Source: Magnolia sinica (taxonomy: Eukaryota > Streptophyta > Magnoliopsida > Magnoliales > Magnoliaceae). From it: a DNA stretch of 64,000 bases. How positions within the stretch are numbered: position 1 is the first letter of the stretch; each line of letters begins with the position of its first letter. The notes beneath the pieces are model-generated. The model saw nothing but the letters and a program-made list of their open reading frames with translations. It did not search any database and was not told where the DNA came from. Where the stretch lies: assembly GCF_029962835.1 (NCBI RefSeq), contig NC_080575.1, positions 58,768,493-58,832,492 of the forward strand, given 5' to 3'. Positions 47,643 to 58,145 of the stretch are shown here, in pieces. A program made the translations under genes and the position numbers.

Positions 47643-48660
47643 TTTTCGCTAGGGACAAGTATTTGATAGGTGGCCCGGTTGGCCACAACAATAGCAGTTA
47701 TCGGGCCTTGGCCAAGCATAGGGGTTCGGGATTCTAATTGGACCAGCAGCAGTCGATACGCCCCTTTGGGGTCTAACTTGTCCGCTTCCTTGATCTCGGT
47801 TCTCAAACGTAGGAGGTTGAGTGCGTGCTCCTACAGGCTCCTTCCCCTTAGGCTGTGCAGTTCCCTGGGGTAGACCTGCCACAGGGATCCTTGCAATAGG
47901 ATAGGTTCATGTGTTAAGATGTTCAAGTTGCGCTTCTGCCCGAGTAGCCAACTTGATTACATCATTCATCGTCCAGACGGACTGCATCTAGACCCGATCC
48001 TAGATAGTCATACGCAAACCACCGTTGAATCGGATGACTTACTGCGATTCAGTCTCGATCAAATCGTTACGCGCTGCCAGGCGATAAAATTCTTTTGCGT
48101 ATTCTCTCACCAACTGACTACCCTATCGACAATTTTGGTATTGTTGGAATAATACCTTATCGTAATACCTAATCGTAATCACTAGGGAGGAATCGGGCAC
48201 ATAGTAGCTGCTTCATCCGCTGCCAGGTGCGGATTGGTGCTTTCGTCTGCCTGGCTCGCACGAGTTGCAATTATTCCCACCAAGCTGAAGCTCCTCCTTT
48301 CAACTTGTAGACCACAAGCTTGACCTTCTTTACTTCAGGGATGTCCATATAGTCGAAAAATCGCTCAACTTCAGAAAGTCAATCGAGGAAATTCTTAATG
48401 TGTAGTTGGTCATTGAAGCTAGGAATATCAACCCTCATCTTGAATTCTCGATCCATTCGATCTACTCGATCACCGCCATGTCTGGGGTGTTGGAAGATTA
48501 TGTCATCGATTTCCTCCTCACTGGAGCCCCCTTCCTCAGGAATGATCCTTAGATGCATTGACGGTACTATCCTGCGATCAGGGCGATTAATTGGGGCTGG
48601 AGGATTGCCGCCAAGAACACGGAGTTGCCTTAGGTTTTCCGTCAAGAGATCCGGTTGGCA
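47643..48660 (-). pseudogene. CRM-like gag
   Basis: 48379-48645 encodes the N-terminal part ending FKMRVDIPSFNDQLHIKNFL, the usual entry to the gag core; 47649-47882 encodes a Pro/Arg-rich tail and the zinc knuckle CYCCGQPGHLSNTC (C-x2-C-x4-H-x4-C). The capsid core between them is frameshifted. Start probably near 48650. Confidence 0.85.
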
Positions 48661-48696
48661 CTGACATCAACAGCAATCATTGTAAAGCCACCGGTC

Positions 48697-48746
48697 GGTG
48701 GACATTTAAGTCTAGAGAGCAGGTGGACATTTAAGTCTAGAGAGCA
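48697..48746. repeat. 25-bp perfect tandem duplication
   Basis: Two units at 48697-48721 and 48722-48746 beginning GGTGGACATTTAAGTCTAG, between gag and the 5' LTR. Confidence 0.9.
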
Positions 48747-48812
48747 GGTTACTCAACCATAGATGGGGCCCACCAAGATGTTTGTGATAAATCCCTATGT
48801 CCATCTATTTTG

Positions 48813-49521
48813 TGACGCAGGGGAGGACGTGAGGTCGAGCACCGTCTTCCTCAAGAGGATAACTATTCCGAATCCACGGAACTTCTCTGGACTCCTCACA
48901 GAGACTTCTCGAATCCACGAGGAAAGAAAGCAGAAAATATAAATAAATTCTAATAAATTCGAAATTGATTAATGAATGAGTAAAAACGAGTTCACAACCC
49001 TTTAAATAGGGGTACCAAGCAATGGGAAAGAAATCAAAATCAAACTACAACTCAAACTCCTAGAATTCGCGACTTACTATAAATAGTAAACTTACTATTT
49101 ATAGACGGTCGTGATGTCTATTAGTGCGCAAGGTTTTCGGCCAAAAATAGTAAGTGTCCTATTTGGCTTCACCAAACCGTTGTCCTAATTATTCTAAGCT
49201 CTTTTCACGTTGGGCGCAACTCCTAAAGCCCGACGGATGAAGAGTTATAATCAAACTAAAACTTACTATTTATAGTAAAAATGAAATTAAAATAGGGAAA
49301 CGACCGTCGATCAAGGGATTTTTCGCAATTCCGGGCTGCGCAACCCGACGTAGCTGGGTTAGTTGGCTAAAGTAGCTCGTTCTACCCCAAAATCATATAT
49401 TTTACTTCAGATAACTCATTCCGGATTGCGAGATACGTCCAATGGTCCAGATCACTTCTGTCGTCGACCGGGCCTTTTTTGATCCATCTTGGCCATGAAA
49501 CTGTCCGCGACCCGCTCTACA
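48813..49521 (-). repeat. CRM-like 5' LTR
   Basis: 709 bp, collinear with 43335-44043 (constant offset 5478), including the 13-bp-arm hairpin at 49077-49104. The internal neighbour (48765-48812) is GTGGGCCCACC-type repeat, not a recognisable primer site. Confidence 0.9.
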
Positions 49522-50674
49522 TCATCACCCCTTTTTCTTCTCATCTTATCTTTAATTTTATTTTATTTTTATTTTTTTTCTTGAGAAACAGGTGTAAATT
49601 CATGATACGATCTGCAATCGCATCAATAGCCTCAAATTTTTTATTCATTTGTTTGGGCTTTTCAAAGCAAAGTCTAATTGAAAAGTTTTATTTTGCACAT
49701 CCCAAGCTTAAGTTGAGCGCTATATTAAGGTCAGCAACAGGCTTGATTCTAACTTCAGTTCAGTTGTACTTACTAAGCAATGTTTCAGTTTCAGCCTAAA
49801 AACAAGTCCTGTTAAAAGTATGGACGGACTCGTTTCAAATGCAAATATTAACAGAAGGTTTCAAGTCCCAAATGTAATAAAAGTCACCAAAGAGCCTGAA
49901 ATAAGAACTCTTTTAAGTAAATGGAACGGAGTGGTGCTCAGTCCTAATAATTTGTTGACAGGTGTGACCATGTGTTAAAATAATTAACCCAATTAGTTAG
50001 TAGGTGAGGACCAGGTCATGGGTCCATAAGCTGTGACTCGAACTGGGACTTGAATGGTCGCCGTAGATCCCAAACTAGTCCCCACCCTCTGCCACTCTGC
50101 CTAAGTTGTGGATGTTTTTGTTCTTTGAAGTGGTGATGGATCCAAGCTTGCAACATTGAGCTTCAGGGTTCATATTTGATGAAAAATAAAAGAGAATGCG
50201 GGTCAATTAGCAGAGAAGAGATTATAGAGATGATTGTTGACACCCATATAATATATATGATCATTAAGGCCCACTATGAAGATCCGCTGGCCCAAAAATA
50301 GGACCCTTAACACATAAGGTGGGCCATACACATTAGAAAAATAGATTATTATAATAACATGACTAGCAAAGTCAACTAGTGCCCAACCGAACTTTTCTGA
50401 AAATGTGTCTTTACAAATCTGGATTCTTGAATGTGTTAAACAATTTCACTCCAAACTGATGAATACCTTGTGAAATGAAAATTAAAAATCAAGGTCACAA
50501 ATCATTGATCCACTCTCCACTGCTCTACTGCTGTCACAAGTCATACGGCCCATTCATGGAGAAAACCACATTTGAGGTGGCTGCGAATTCTAGCTGAGAG
50601 AAGCGCTCCTACATCATCCAAATTAGGGGTGGGGTTGAGCGAGATCACCCATCCCACCCACCTGATTGCAAACT

Positions 50675-50675
<1 letters not shown>
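49522..50675. other. No gene recognised
   Basis: T-rich start, then AT-rich unique-looking sequence. The 106-aa plus frame at 49479-49799 has no recognisable domain and begins in the LTR. Confidence 0.4.

Positions 50676-50717
<42 letters not shown>
50676..50717. repeat. (CT)n microsatellite
   Basis: About 20 CT units. Confidence 0.95.
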
Positions 50718-50720
<3 letters not shown>

Positions 50721-51163
50721 CCACAAGTATATCTGAACTCCATTACTTAACCAAAGTTATCAGAACTCAACCCTCTTTCTGTTTGTCATTTTCAAAATTG
50801 ATTTGATTTTATTAAAGGACCTGCTTGGATGAAGTCTGATTTTTCTAGTAATTCAATGGCTCCTCATGTTGTCTCTGGTTCGGGAGGATTTATAGGAAAA
50901 ATAGCCCAACTTTCCCAAAAGAAGTAGTTGGAGACATTTAGGGAAAACGTATTCTCACCAGTGCCTATTCATGACATGTGCGAGCCATCCAAACCCCAGT
51001 AAAATCAGGTGATTGTACGCTTTAGCTGTGCCAGAAGTGCAGGTGGTAATGTGGAAACTTTCAAAAGAAAAGGAAATGAATATGAGAAAAAATTTACACT
51101 GGTGGTTGTGACGAAGTACAATTCAACCAACCATCACAATGTGCAAGATTATGTGATTCATTG
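50718..51163. other. No gene recognised
   Basis: AT-rich spacer between the microsatellite and the SINE; nothing identifiable. Confidence 0.4.
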
Positions 51164-51175
51164 ATGTGAATACTG

Positions 51176-51318
51176 TTTTTTTTTTTTTTTTTTTTAACAC
51201 ACGCACACACACCCCACACACTCACACTAGTGGAATTTCACCACCTATGGGTACTCGAACCCTTGACTGGGAGTTGAAACTCCTTAGAGTCTACCACCCG
51301 GGCAAGAGCAAGGACCCA
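51176..51318 (-). mobile_element. tRNA-derived SINE
   Basis: Flanked by a perfect 12-bp target duplication, ATGTGAATACTG, at 51164-51175 and 51319-51330. On the minus strand it has a tRNA-like head with an A-box-like GGTGGTAGACTC and a B box GGTTCGAGTAC in the right order and spacing for an RNA polymerase III promoter, then a short body, a TG-rich stretch and an A tail of about 20 (the T run at 51176-51196). It is 143 bp and non-coding; mobilisation would rely on a LINE. Confidence 0.88.
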
Positions 51319-51396
51319 ATGTGAATACTGCTTTCTTCACCATCATCTTCTTCTTTTTCTCAGTGAATTTGGAGGGAAGCTGACAACATTCACTAA

Positions 51397-51952
51397 GAGC
51401 CTGTTTGATTTTTCAAAGTTGGTGTAAATACCTGTAAATGGATAATTATTACCGTTTCACCCCGTTTGAAAATCCACCTGAATTTCTTCCTTGGAAACCT
51501 GTTCAAAAGAGCTAGTTTAAATTTTTAGACCCCATGGTGATGTATATGATATATCCATTCCGTTCATCCGTTTTACCACAACATTTTGAGACATGAGCCA
51601 AAAAATATGGCAGATTCAACACTCAAGTGGCCCCACACCAAAAGAAACAGTGGCCCCAAGAGGTTTTTAACGGTAAGTGGTTGATACCCTTTTTCCTATG
51701 GCGTGGTCCACTTGAGATTTGGATATCCTCATTTTTTGGCTCATGCCATAAATTCAGCTAGGATAATGTATAAACGGTGTGGATAAGTGACATGCATCAC
51801 TGTGGGACCCACAAATATACTGCAGCGTTCTTGATTTTTGGGTCTAAAAAGTAGGTGTTCAAATCAAAAGCATAGGGAAGAGTGGTGTAAATACCTAAGG
51901 AAATAATTATCACCCATTTGCAGGGTATTTACCTGGAAAATCAAACAAGCCC
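51397..51952. mobile_element. PIF/Harbinger-like MITE containing the foldback core
   Basis: 556 bp. Terminal inverted repeats GAGCCTGTTTGATTTTTC (left) and GGGCTTGTTTGATTTTCC (right, reverse complement) continue as TAAATACC further in. It is flanked by 3-bp taa on both sides (51394-51396, 51953-51955), as in Tourist-type elements. The inside (about 51530-51820) carries the same foldback core seen in the other repeats of the window. No coding capacity. Confidence 0.82.
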
Positions 51953-51955
51953 TAA

Positions 51956-52280
51956 GTGGCGTTGTTAACTGCTTATGGGCATTTGTTTTGTTCGACAATC
52001 TCACAAAGGGTTTGGTAGAGATGTGGGAACTATTTGAACGCTTGTCTTAGATTGGGCATGTTATGAAAGGTTGCTGCTAAGTGCTAACATAGGGTTCCCT
52101 AGGGGGGAAGAGGAAGATGGTATGGATAGGAAGGTTGGTGCAATAAATGCAAGCCTTGTGTGTTGCATGGTAAGATGCTGCAGCCAATACGTTTGCCATT
52201 GCACATATGACGATGGGAGCAATTAGGACAAACTTGGAAAGAGATGAAATATTACCTTAAAGAATTAACAACACGTTTGG
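51956..52280. other. No gene recognised
   Basis: Spacer between the MITE and the RTE tail. It could include more of the LINE but no motif is readable. Confidence 0.35.
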
Positions 52281-52511
52281 GTGCACTCTCAGTTAGTTGG
52301 TTCAAGTTGAAGTGCACTCTCAATTAGTTGGTTCAAGTTGAAGGCTCTAAAAAGGCAAGGGGAAGACCCAAAAGGACATGAGTGGAGGTAATAAGAAAAG
52401 ACTTGGGGACCTATGGTTTAACGGAGTATATGATCAGTGATAGAGTGGAATGGTGTAACAGGGTTCATGTAGCTAACCCCAATTAGTAGGGATGATGACA
52501 AAGATGATGAT
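52281..52511 (+). pseudogene. RTE-type LINE, 3' end
   Basis: Frame from about 52348 reads KARGRPKRT, one stop, then VEVIRKDLGTYGLTEYMI and DRVEWCNRVHVANPN, stop at 52484-52486. This is the conserved C-terminal end of plant RTE reverse transcriptases, followed by the short GATGATGA-rich tail typical of the group (52490-52511). A 31-bp tandem duplication (52281-52311, 52312-52342) precedes it. The element is 5' truncated. Confidence 0.85.
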
Positions 52512-52517
52512 GAACCA

Positions 52518-52643
52518 AGGGCTCGTTTGGATGCACCTGTGAAAGGGGCATTTGAAGCTTAAACACCATTTGAAGCTTCACAGACCTCATTCCCCACTTT
52601 TGTGGGAAAACTCCTTTTGTGGAAGATGTGTCCAAATGGGCAG
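52518..52643. repeat. Possible small MITE
   Basis: GCTCGTTTGGATGCAC on the left and the reverse complement of ATGTGTCCAAATGGGC on the right are imperfect inverted ends about 125 bp apart, with an internal TTTGAAGCTT repeat. No target duplication found. Confidence 0.35.
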
Positions 52644-53952
52644 TAAGTGTTTGTGTGGATTCAAGGAGAGTGTCCTCAGCGGAGGTTGTATGGAGGGAAA
52701 AAGGCCGATGACCAACAAGGAGCCTCTAATGGAGTATAAAATCTCAGCAGGCATAATGAGATGGTGGTCATTGTCAAGATTTTTCTCATTTGGCATTGAG
52801 CCCATAACTCATAATGGATGGTTACTTTTGTTTCAACCATGAGGTCCCAAATTCGATCTGAGTTACCTACTAAAAAGGAAGAAAATCCAATCATCATCAT
52901 GATATTTTTCCTTTTTAACAAGAGTAATGTCCTTTGAAGAGTTCAGCGCTCGTGGGTAGCAGGAAGTTGAGACTCTCCTCGATAAGTTGGTGGCCAAAGA
53001 GCAGGCAGGAAGAGAGGTGGGTGTGATTAGATAACCCCCAGCACCAAGATGCAATCGCTAGCACCCTCTTTGGTGCCACTGCCTCAATACAATACCAAAC
53101 CTTCAATTTCAGGAACCTAATTCCACACGATGAGAGCAACGAATAATGAAACTAGAACAAACTATGTGTCACCTTTTTTGTATGGATTTGTAATGTTATA
53201 TAAATGTAGTGTGAAGATTATAGTTGCATGAAGCAAAGTGGCAACACATTCGGGTGCGGAAGTGGGGAAACGTCTATTTCAAAATGTAAATAGATATGAA
53301 TGTGTAGGAAGCGAGAGCGAGAATCTGAATCAGGGATGTGAAGCGGGAGTGACACCTAGTTGGAAGGATCCAAGATCCAAACTATTATGAAATAGGTAGT
53401 GATGGGTCTTGTCTCTCATATCTGTTGATATGATTGTTGTCCATGTTCAGGAAGCTGGATTCTCCTCAGATAACATTTACTATTGTTCAAAAAATATTAT
53501 TTAGTTATTTGGGATCATGTTGTGCATTTCTCATTCTAATTTCAATATTTTCTCAGTGTTGGACATGAATATGATGACACCCATTTGAAATGCGAGGTGA
53601 CTTGATTTGTTCAACATAGATTCTTCGCGTGTTTGATGCGGTAATTGATAAAATGGCTATTATAGCTATTTAACTTAATTATTTGGTTAGTATCTTTAGA
53701 GTTGACCAGAGCTGGATGTTGATGATTCTTTAACCCAACATCCTGTATTAATTCCAGGATCTCCATGTAATCAAAAGATCCTGATCCAAAGATCTTTTTA
53801 CATTTTGGCATGTAAGCTTGGAATAAACCGTTGCCAAAAACAAGGGGGGGTAAGAAAAGAATGAAAGGTGATGGGACTGAGCCTATAGCCTATGAGTGAT
53901 GACAGAGCTGTGTCCACTTGCGCTAGCATTTGACCCCAAAACCATATTAGGT
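52644..53952. other. No gene recognised
   Basis: Several short overlapping frames on both strands (for example 52676-52921, 52915-53139) have no domain. Likely non-coding. Confidence 0.4.
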
Positions 53953-53961
53953 ATCCGTCAT

Positions 53962-54518
53962 GAGAGCAGATTAGATGAGACCCCGGCCTCACCCAAGATG
54001 GTGCAGCCCTTACCGTGGGGTTACCATGGGGCCCACCTTGATGTCTGTATTATGTATCCACACTGTCCATCCATTTTTCCATATCATTTTAGCCCATTAT
54101 CCCAAAAATGAAGTAGATTCAATTATCAGGTCAACCATACCATAAGAAACAGTGGTGATTGACCATCCTACCATTAAAAACTTCCTAGGGCACACCTTAA
54201 TATTTCTGTAGTGTTTATTTACCATCCAATCTGTTGATAGGGTCACATAAGCCTCAATGACGGGACAAAAAAACAAATATCAGCTTCATCCAAAACTTTT
54301 GTGGCCCATTAATGGTCAATCAACACTGTTTCCTATGGTATGGTCCACCTGATAATTGGATTTGTTTCAATTTTCGTATAATGTCATAAAATGATCTGGA
54401 AAAACGGATGGACGGCATGGATACATAATGCATACACATCAAGGTGGGCCCCACGGTAACCCCACACTAAGGGCTGCACCGTCTTGGGTGAGACCGGGGT
54501 CTCACCTAATCCGCTCTC
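53962..54518. mobile_element. Mutator-like MITE with long terminal inverted repeats
   Basis: 557 bp. Flanked by 9-bp target duplications ATCCGTCAT (53953-53961) and ATCCATCAT (54519-54527), one mismatch. Ends GAGAGCAGATTAGATGAGAC and, in reverse complement, GAGAGCGGATTAGGTGAGAC; the inverted repeat continues for more than 120 bp through the GTGGGGTTACC and GGGCCCACCTTGATG blocks. Nine-bp duplications and long arms fit MULE-type MITEs. The centre carries the recurrent foldback core. Non-coding. Confidence 0.88.
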
Positions 54519-54603
54519 ATCCATCATAGGCATACATCTAGAAGATGAATCATCTTGTTATTGTTTGCATTTTCTCTGAAGATTGGGATTCTCTTTCCTA
54601 TCT

Positions 54604-54828
54604 GCAGTCATATGCTCGTCTACCCATCCTAATTGCTGACTAATGAAACTTCCATTCAAAAAATAGATTTAACCAAATGGGAATCCTCAAATTCTGTCTG
54701 ACGTGAATTATCCAACTAACTATACTCATCCATTTTATTTTCGTCTTCATTTTGCTTGTACTTTTCTTCTTCTTGTTAAAAAAAAAAAAAACTGTCCACG
54801 CAGTCATATGCTCGTCTACCCATCCTAA
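54604..54828. mobile_element. Retroposed-looking insert between 29-bp direct repeats
   Basis: Identical 29-bp repeats starting GCAGTCATATGCTCGTC at 54604-54632 and 54800-54828 flank 167 bp that ends with an A14 run (54778-54791) plus CTGTCCAC. The structure fits a target-primed insertion with a long target duplication, or alternatively a local duplication. Confidence 0.55.
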
Positions 54829-55081
54829 TAGCACTTTTTTTTTGTAGTTTTTAGTTTAGCACCTACCAGCATCCCTCGGTCCTTTCCATTTCTTGGCTTT
54901 AAATGCTTAAAAAGGTCCTGTGCCTTTTATTATGTTTGTTGTGTTAAATTTTAGATGTGGGTATTCTTCAGATGTACTGTAGAATAGTTACATGGCCTTT
55001 TCCAATATGATGTTTGCTAATTCCCTGTGAATATCCCTTTTGCTCTACATGCTGCCACATATGCCAACTGTTGAGCGCATG
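54829..55081. other. Left flank of the Tat element
   Basis: AT-rich, no identifiable coding motif. Confidence 0.4.
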
Positions 55082-55086
55082 AGAAT

Positions 55087-55628
55087 TGTTGGGGACAAAA
55101 GATACAGAGTTCGGAGACTCGGACTTAATGCCTCGGGTCGCCAAAGGATGTGTCAGATCCGAGGCATGGTTCACTAAACCGAGACAGAAGTTAAGTCGGT
55201 TCGGACGACACATCAGCAATCCGGGCATGCATCGGGCCGATCTTCTTATCAGATCGGCCAGCGCAAGATAAAGCCTCATCCCGAATATCTCGGGATAAGA
55301 TCCCCGACCCCGAAGCTCACGGGATCGGATGAAGGCTGGAGATGGGCACGATCCTGTCTTCGTGATACCAGGAGAGGATCCCGCACACGATATCAGGAGA
55401 AGAATCCTCGTACGATTAAATGCTCCAGCAGCTATAAAAGAGGAACCTCCATCGTCTTGTGAGGTAAGGCAGAAATTCTTTCTCAAAACCCCTCAATACA
55501 TTTAGACCCAGAATCCAGGCCTGACTTTGGCATCGGAGGGTCCCCTACTCAAGCCAGGGTCTCCTTTGTCCTCTTTCCGTGCAGGTATACGAAGGTCCAA
55601 GAAGACGAATCAGATTTTCGCATCAACA
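55087..55628 (+). repeat. Tat 5' LTR
   Basis: 542 bp. A TATA box, TATAAAAG, at 55433-55440 (in AGCTATAAAAGAGG) implies transcription start about 30 bp downstream. The 172-aa antisense frame over it is spurious. Confidence 0.95.
55433..55440 (+). promoter_or_regulatory. TATA box of the Tat LTR
   Basis: TATAAAAG, conserved at the same offset in the 3' LTR (61425-61432). Motif-based. Confidence 0.6.
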
Positions 55629-55631
55629 GTT

Positions 55632-55649
55632 TGGCGCCGTCTGTGGGAA
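55632..55649 (+). other. Tat primer binding site
   Basis: TGGCGCCGTCTGTGGGAA, 3 nt after the LTR end, a form widely seen in Tat-lineage elements. Confidence 0.85.
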
Positions 55650-55689
55650 CCGTACAAAAAAGACATCTCATATTTCTATATTGAATTCC

Positions 55690-56037
55690 ATGGTGATGAC
55701 TAGAAGGACGGTCCCAGAAGAAGATTTGAATGAGATTGCGATTACAGGGCCAGCGGGTCCAGTCGCGGTCCCCGCAGCCCAGAACCCACCTAACAACTGC
55801 CAACGAGGAGCGGCCAGAACAAGCAACAATCAGCGGGTTCGCAACGATGGGCGGTTGGACCAGGAGGTTCAAGAGATCCGGTCTGATATGAATATGATGA
55901 AGCAGATGCTGGAACGAATGTATCAGCAACAAATGCAGCCACTCCCGCATCCTCAAGGGGAGACAGCGCACGTACCGACTGCAGCGGTTGATCCTCAACC
56001 TTCCGCGCCGCAGTCTTTCCGGCCGAGCCAACCCTAA
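55690..56037 (+). pseudogene. Tat gag N-terminal fragment
   Basis: Starts MVMTRRTVPEEDLNEIAITG and ends at a TAA (56035-56037) after a Pro/Gln-rich stretch and a short coiled segment (VQEIRSDMNMMKQMLERMYQ). The upstream Met at 55579 lies in the LTR and is less likely as the start. The stop and the 116-bp duplication just after it separate this part from the gag core at 56316. Confidence 0.7.
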
Positions 56038-56055
56038 GGCGAATCAGAACCATCT

Positions 56056-56287
56056 CCAGCGCAGTCGGCCAACGCTTCCCTGCCCCCGACCGATCTTCGA
56101 CACTAGATAGAGCGAAGAAGGCGCAACCGCCCTTCCATGGAAGGCACGGCAGAGAGCAGTGAACCTTGGAACCAGCGCAGTCGGCCAACGCTTCCCTGCC
56201 CCCGACCGATCTTCGACACGAGATAGAGTGAAGAAGGCGCAACCGCCCTTCCATGGAAGGCACGGCAGCGAGCAGTGAACCTTGAAA
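56056..56287 (+). repeat. 116-bp tandem duplication in gag
   Basis: Units 56056-56171 and 56172-56287, differing at about three sites, both containing CCGACCGATCTTCGACAC. Since 116 is not a multiple of 3, the frame shifts. Confidence 0.93.
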
Positions 56288-56315
56288 AGCCGATATTCAA
56301 AATTTCAAAAGAGAA

Positions 56316-58145
56316 GTGCGGGAAGAAATGGCGAAAGAGATAGCGGACATGAAGCATGGCCGGAATATGTATTCGACCATATCCGAAGCAAAGGCGTCCC
56401 CCTTTGTGGACTCGGTAATGAAGGCTCGGTTGCCCGAGAGGTTTCGATTACCTCAAATCACTCCTTTCACCGGCAAGATCGACCCGACGGAGCATATCGA
56501 ATGCTTCAGAACCTATATGGAGCTCCACGATGCCTCGGATGCAGTAATGTGTCGGGCCTTTTCTCTTACATTGACCGATGTAGCTCGGCTGTGGTTCAAA
56601 CAGTTGAAACCAAAGTCCATCAGCTCATTCGTTGAGCTGAGCGACGCCTTCCTCACCAACTTCATAGGTGGAAAAAAGAAATTGAAGCCCCTTGCACATC
56701 CGAACAACATAGTTCAAAAGCAGGGAGAGCTATTGAAAGATTATATCAAGCGTTTCAATTTCGAATCCCTTCAGGTTCGAAAACATTCAGAAGAAACGGC
56801 TCTCAATGCGCTCATGCAAGGAGTTAGAGATAAGCCATTCCTGGCTTCTCTAGACAAAACTCCGCCCGATACTCTGGCAGAATTTATGGCACGGTCGGAT
56901 AAGTATGCAAACGCCGAAGAAACGCGAATTCTGCGTGAAACCAAAACTTTGGTCAAAGAGTCGGCCAAAAAGGAAGCCGACTCGGCCGGAGGAAGGAAGC
57001 GCAAGGATGATCAAGCGCGTGATGAGCGAAGGTCAGGCAAACGACCAGATCGAAGATTTTCCACATATACCCCCCTGAACAAGACTCAGGAACAGGTATT
57101 GATGGAAATCAAAAGCGAAGGCTTTGTCAACTGGCCCAGTAAGCTTAGGAGTAATCCTAATCGGCGGGACAAGGATAAATACTGCCATTATCACCGTGAT
57201 CACGGGCATAACACAAGTGATTGCCGTCACCTAAAGGAAGAGATCGAACGACTCATAAAGGACGGCCGACTCAAAGAACATGTGGTTAAAGCTGGAATAG
57301 CTGAGGGACGTCCGACCGAGAGTCAGCCTATGGAAGAAATCCGGACAATTATCGGCGGTCCGCGAGGTGGGGGCGACTCAAACAATGCTCGAAGGAATCA
57401 TGCTAGAAAACTTAATCAGCCCAAGTCCGAGCTTATGATTATAGATCGGCCACCAAAGGAGAAGAAAAGGGAAAGATATTGCATTTCGTTCACAGAGGAA
57501 GATGCCCGAGGTATCTATCACCCCCACGATGACGCGTTGATTGTCACCCTGACTATCGCTAACCGAAAAGTGTTCCGGATACTCGTCGATACGGGGTCAT
57601 CTGCAGACGTGTTTACTCAGGCGTTCGACAAAATGGGGATCGAACGGTCCATGCTACGCCCAGTTCGGACCCCGTTAATCGGTTTTTCCGAAGGACAAGT
57701 ACTGCCCGAAGGGATTGTCTCGTTACCACTCACCGCTGGTAGTGCCCTACATCAGACGACGATAATGGTCGAATTCTTGGTCGTCAATCAACCCTCAGTA
57801 TACAACGCAATACTCGGCCGACCTTCATTGAGTCTCCTCCAGGCCGTGGTATCCACATACCATCTTTCACTGAAATTCCCGACTGAGTCGGGAGTAGGAA
57901 TTGTCAAAGGAGACCAGCAAGATGCGAGGCGTTGTTACATGATAGCTGTAAAGGGAACCGCCAACAAAAGTCCGATCAACATATCAACGATCGAATCATT
58001 GGACCCTCGGGGCGAGAGTCATGAACGAGGGCAGCCGGTCGAAGATCTTATCTCAGTCCCCTTGGTCGAAACAGATGGATCCAAGACGGTGCGAATTGGC
58101 TCGTCAATCCCCCTTGAAAGAAAAGCTGATAGCCCTGCTCCGTAG
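56316..58145 (+). pseudogene. Tat gag core and protease
   Basis: 609 codons open. Residues about 15-200: gag capsid region (ERFRLPQITPFTGKIDPTEH, ARLWFKQLKPKSISSF, ALNALMQGVRDKPFL). Near 289-302: zinc knuckle CHYHRDHGHNTSDC, with His in place of the second Cys, as is usual in this lineage. Near 420: protease loop ILVDTGSSADVF, followed by YNAILGRPSL. It would package the RNA and cleave the polyprotein. The frame is lost near 58110, where the reverse transcriptase continues in another frame (58021-58491). Confidence 0.92.

Larger units (their letters stand above)
43335..49521 (-). mobile_element. CRM-like Ty3/gypsy chromovirus, decayed but young
   Basis: Paired 709-bp LTRs (43335-44043 and 48813-49521) enclose gag, protease, reverse transcriptase, RNase H and integrase on the minus strand. 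By eye the LTRs differ at about 24 of 709 sites (3.4%) with no net indel. The polyprotein runs about 70 bp into the 3' LTR and lacks a typical chromodomain, both features known for the CRM clade; clade is inference. The polypurine tract (minus GTGGAGGGGACTA) lies at 44044-44060. No 5-bp target duplication was found (flanks ttacc and tcatc). Next to the 5' LTR there is foldback-like sequence instead of a primer site. Confidence 0.85.

Noticed and set aside
51176-51318. Functional tRNA gene
   Set aside because: A and B boxes are present but no acceptor stem or anticodon arm can be folded; target duplications and A tail show a SINE.
54968-55486. 172-aa minus-strand frame, repeated at 61047-61478
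   Set aside because: Antisense of the Tat LTR; present in both LTRs, no domain, and explained by LTR identity.
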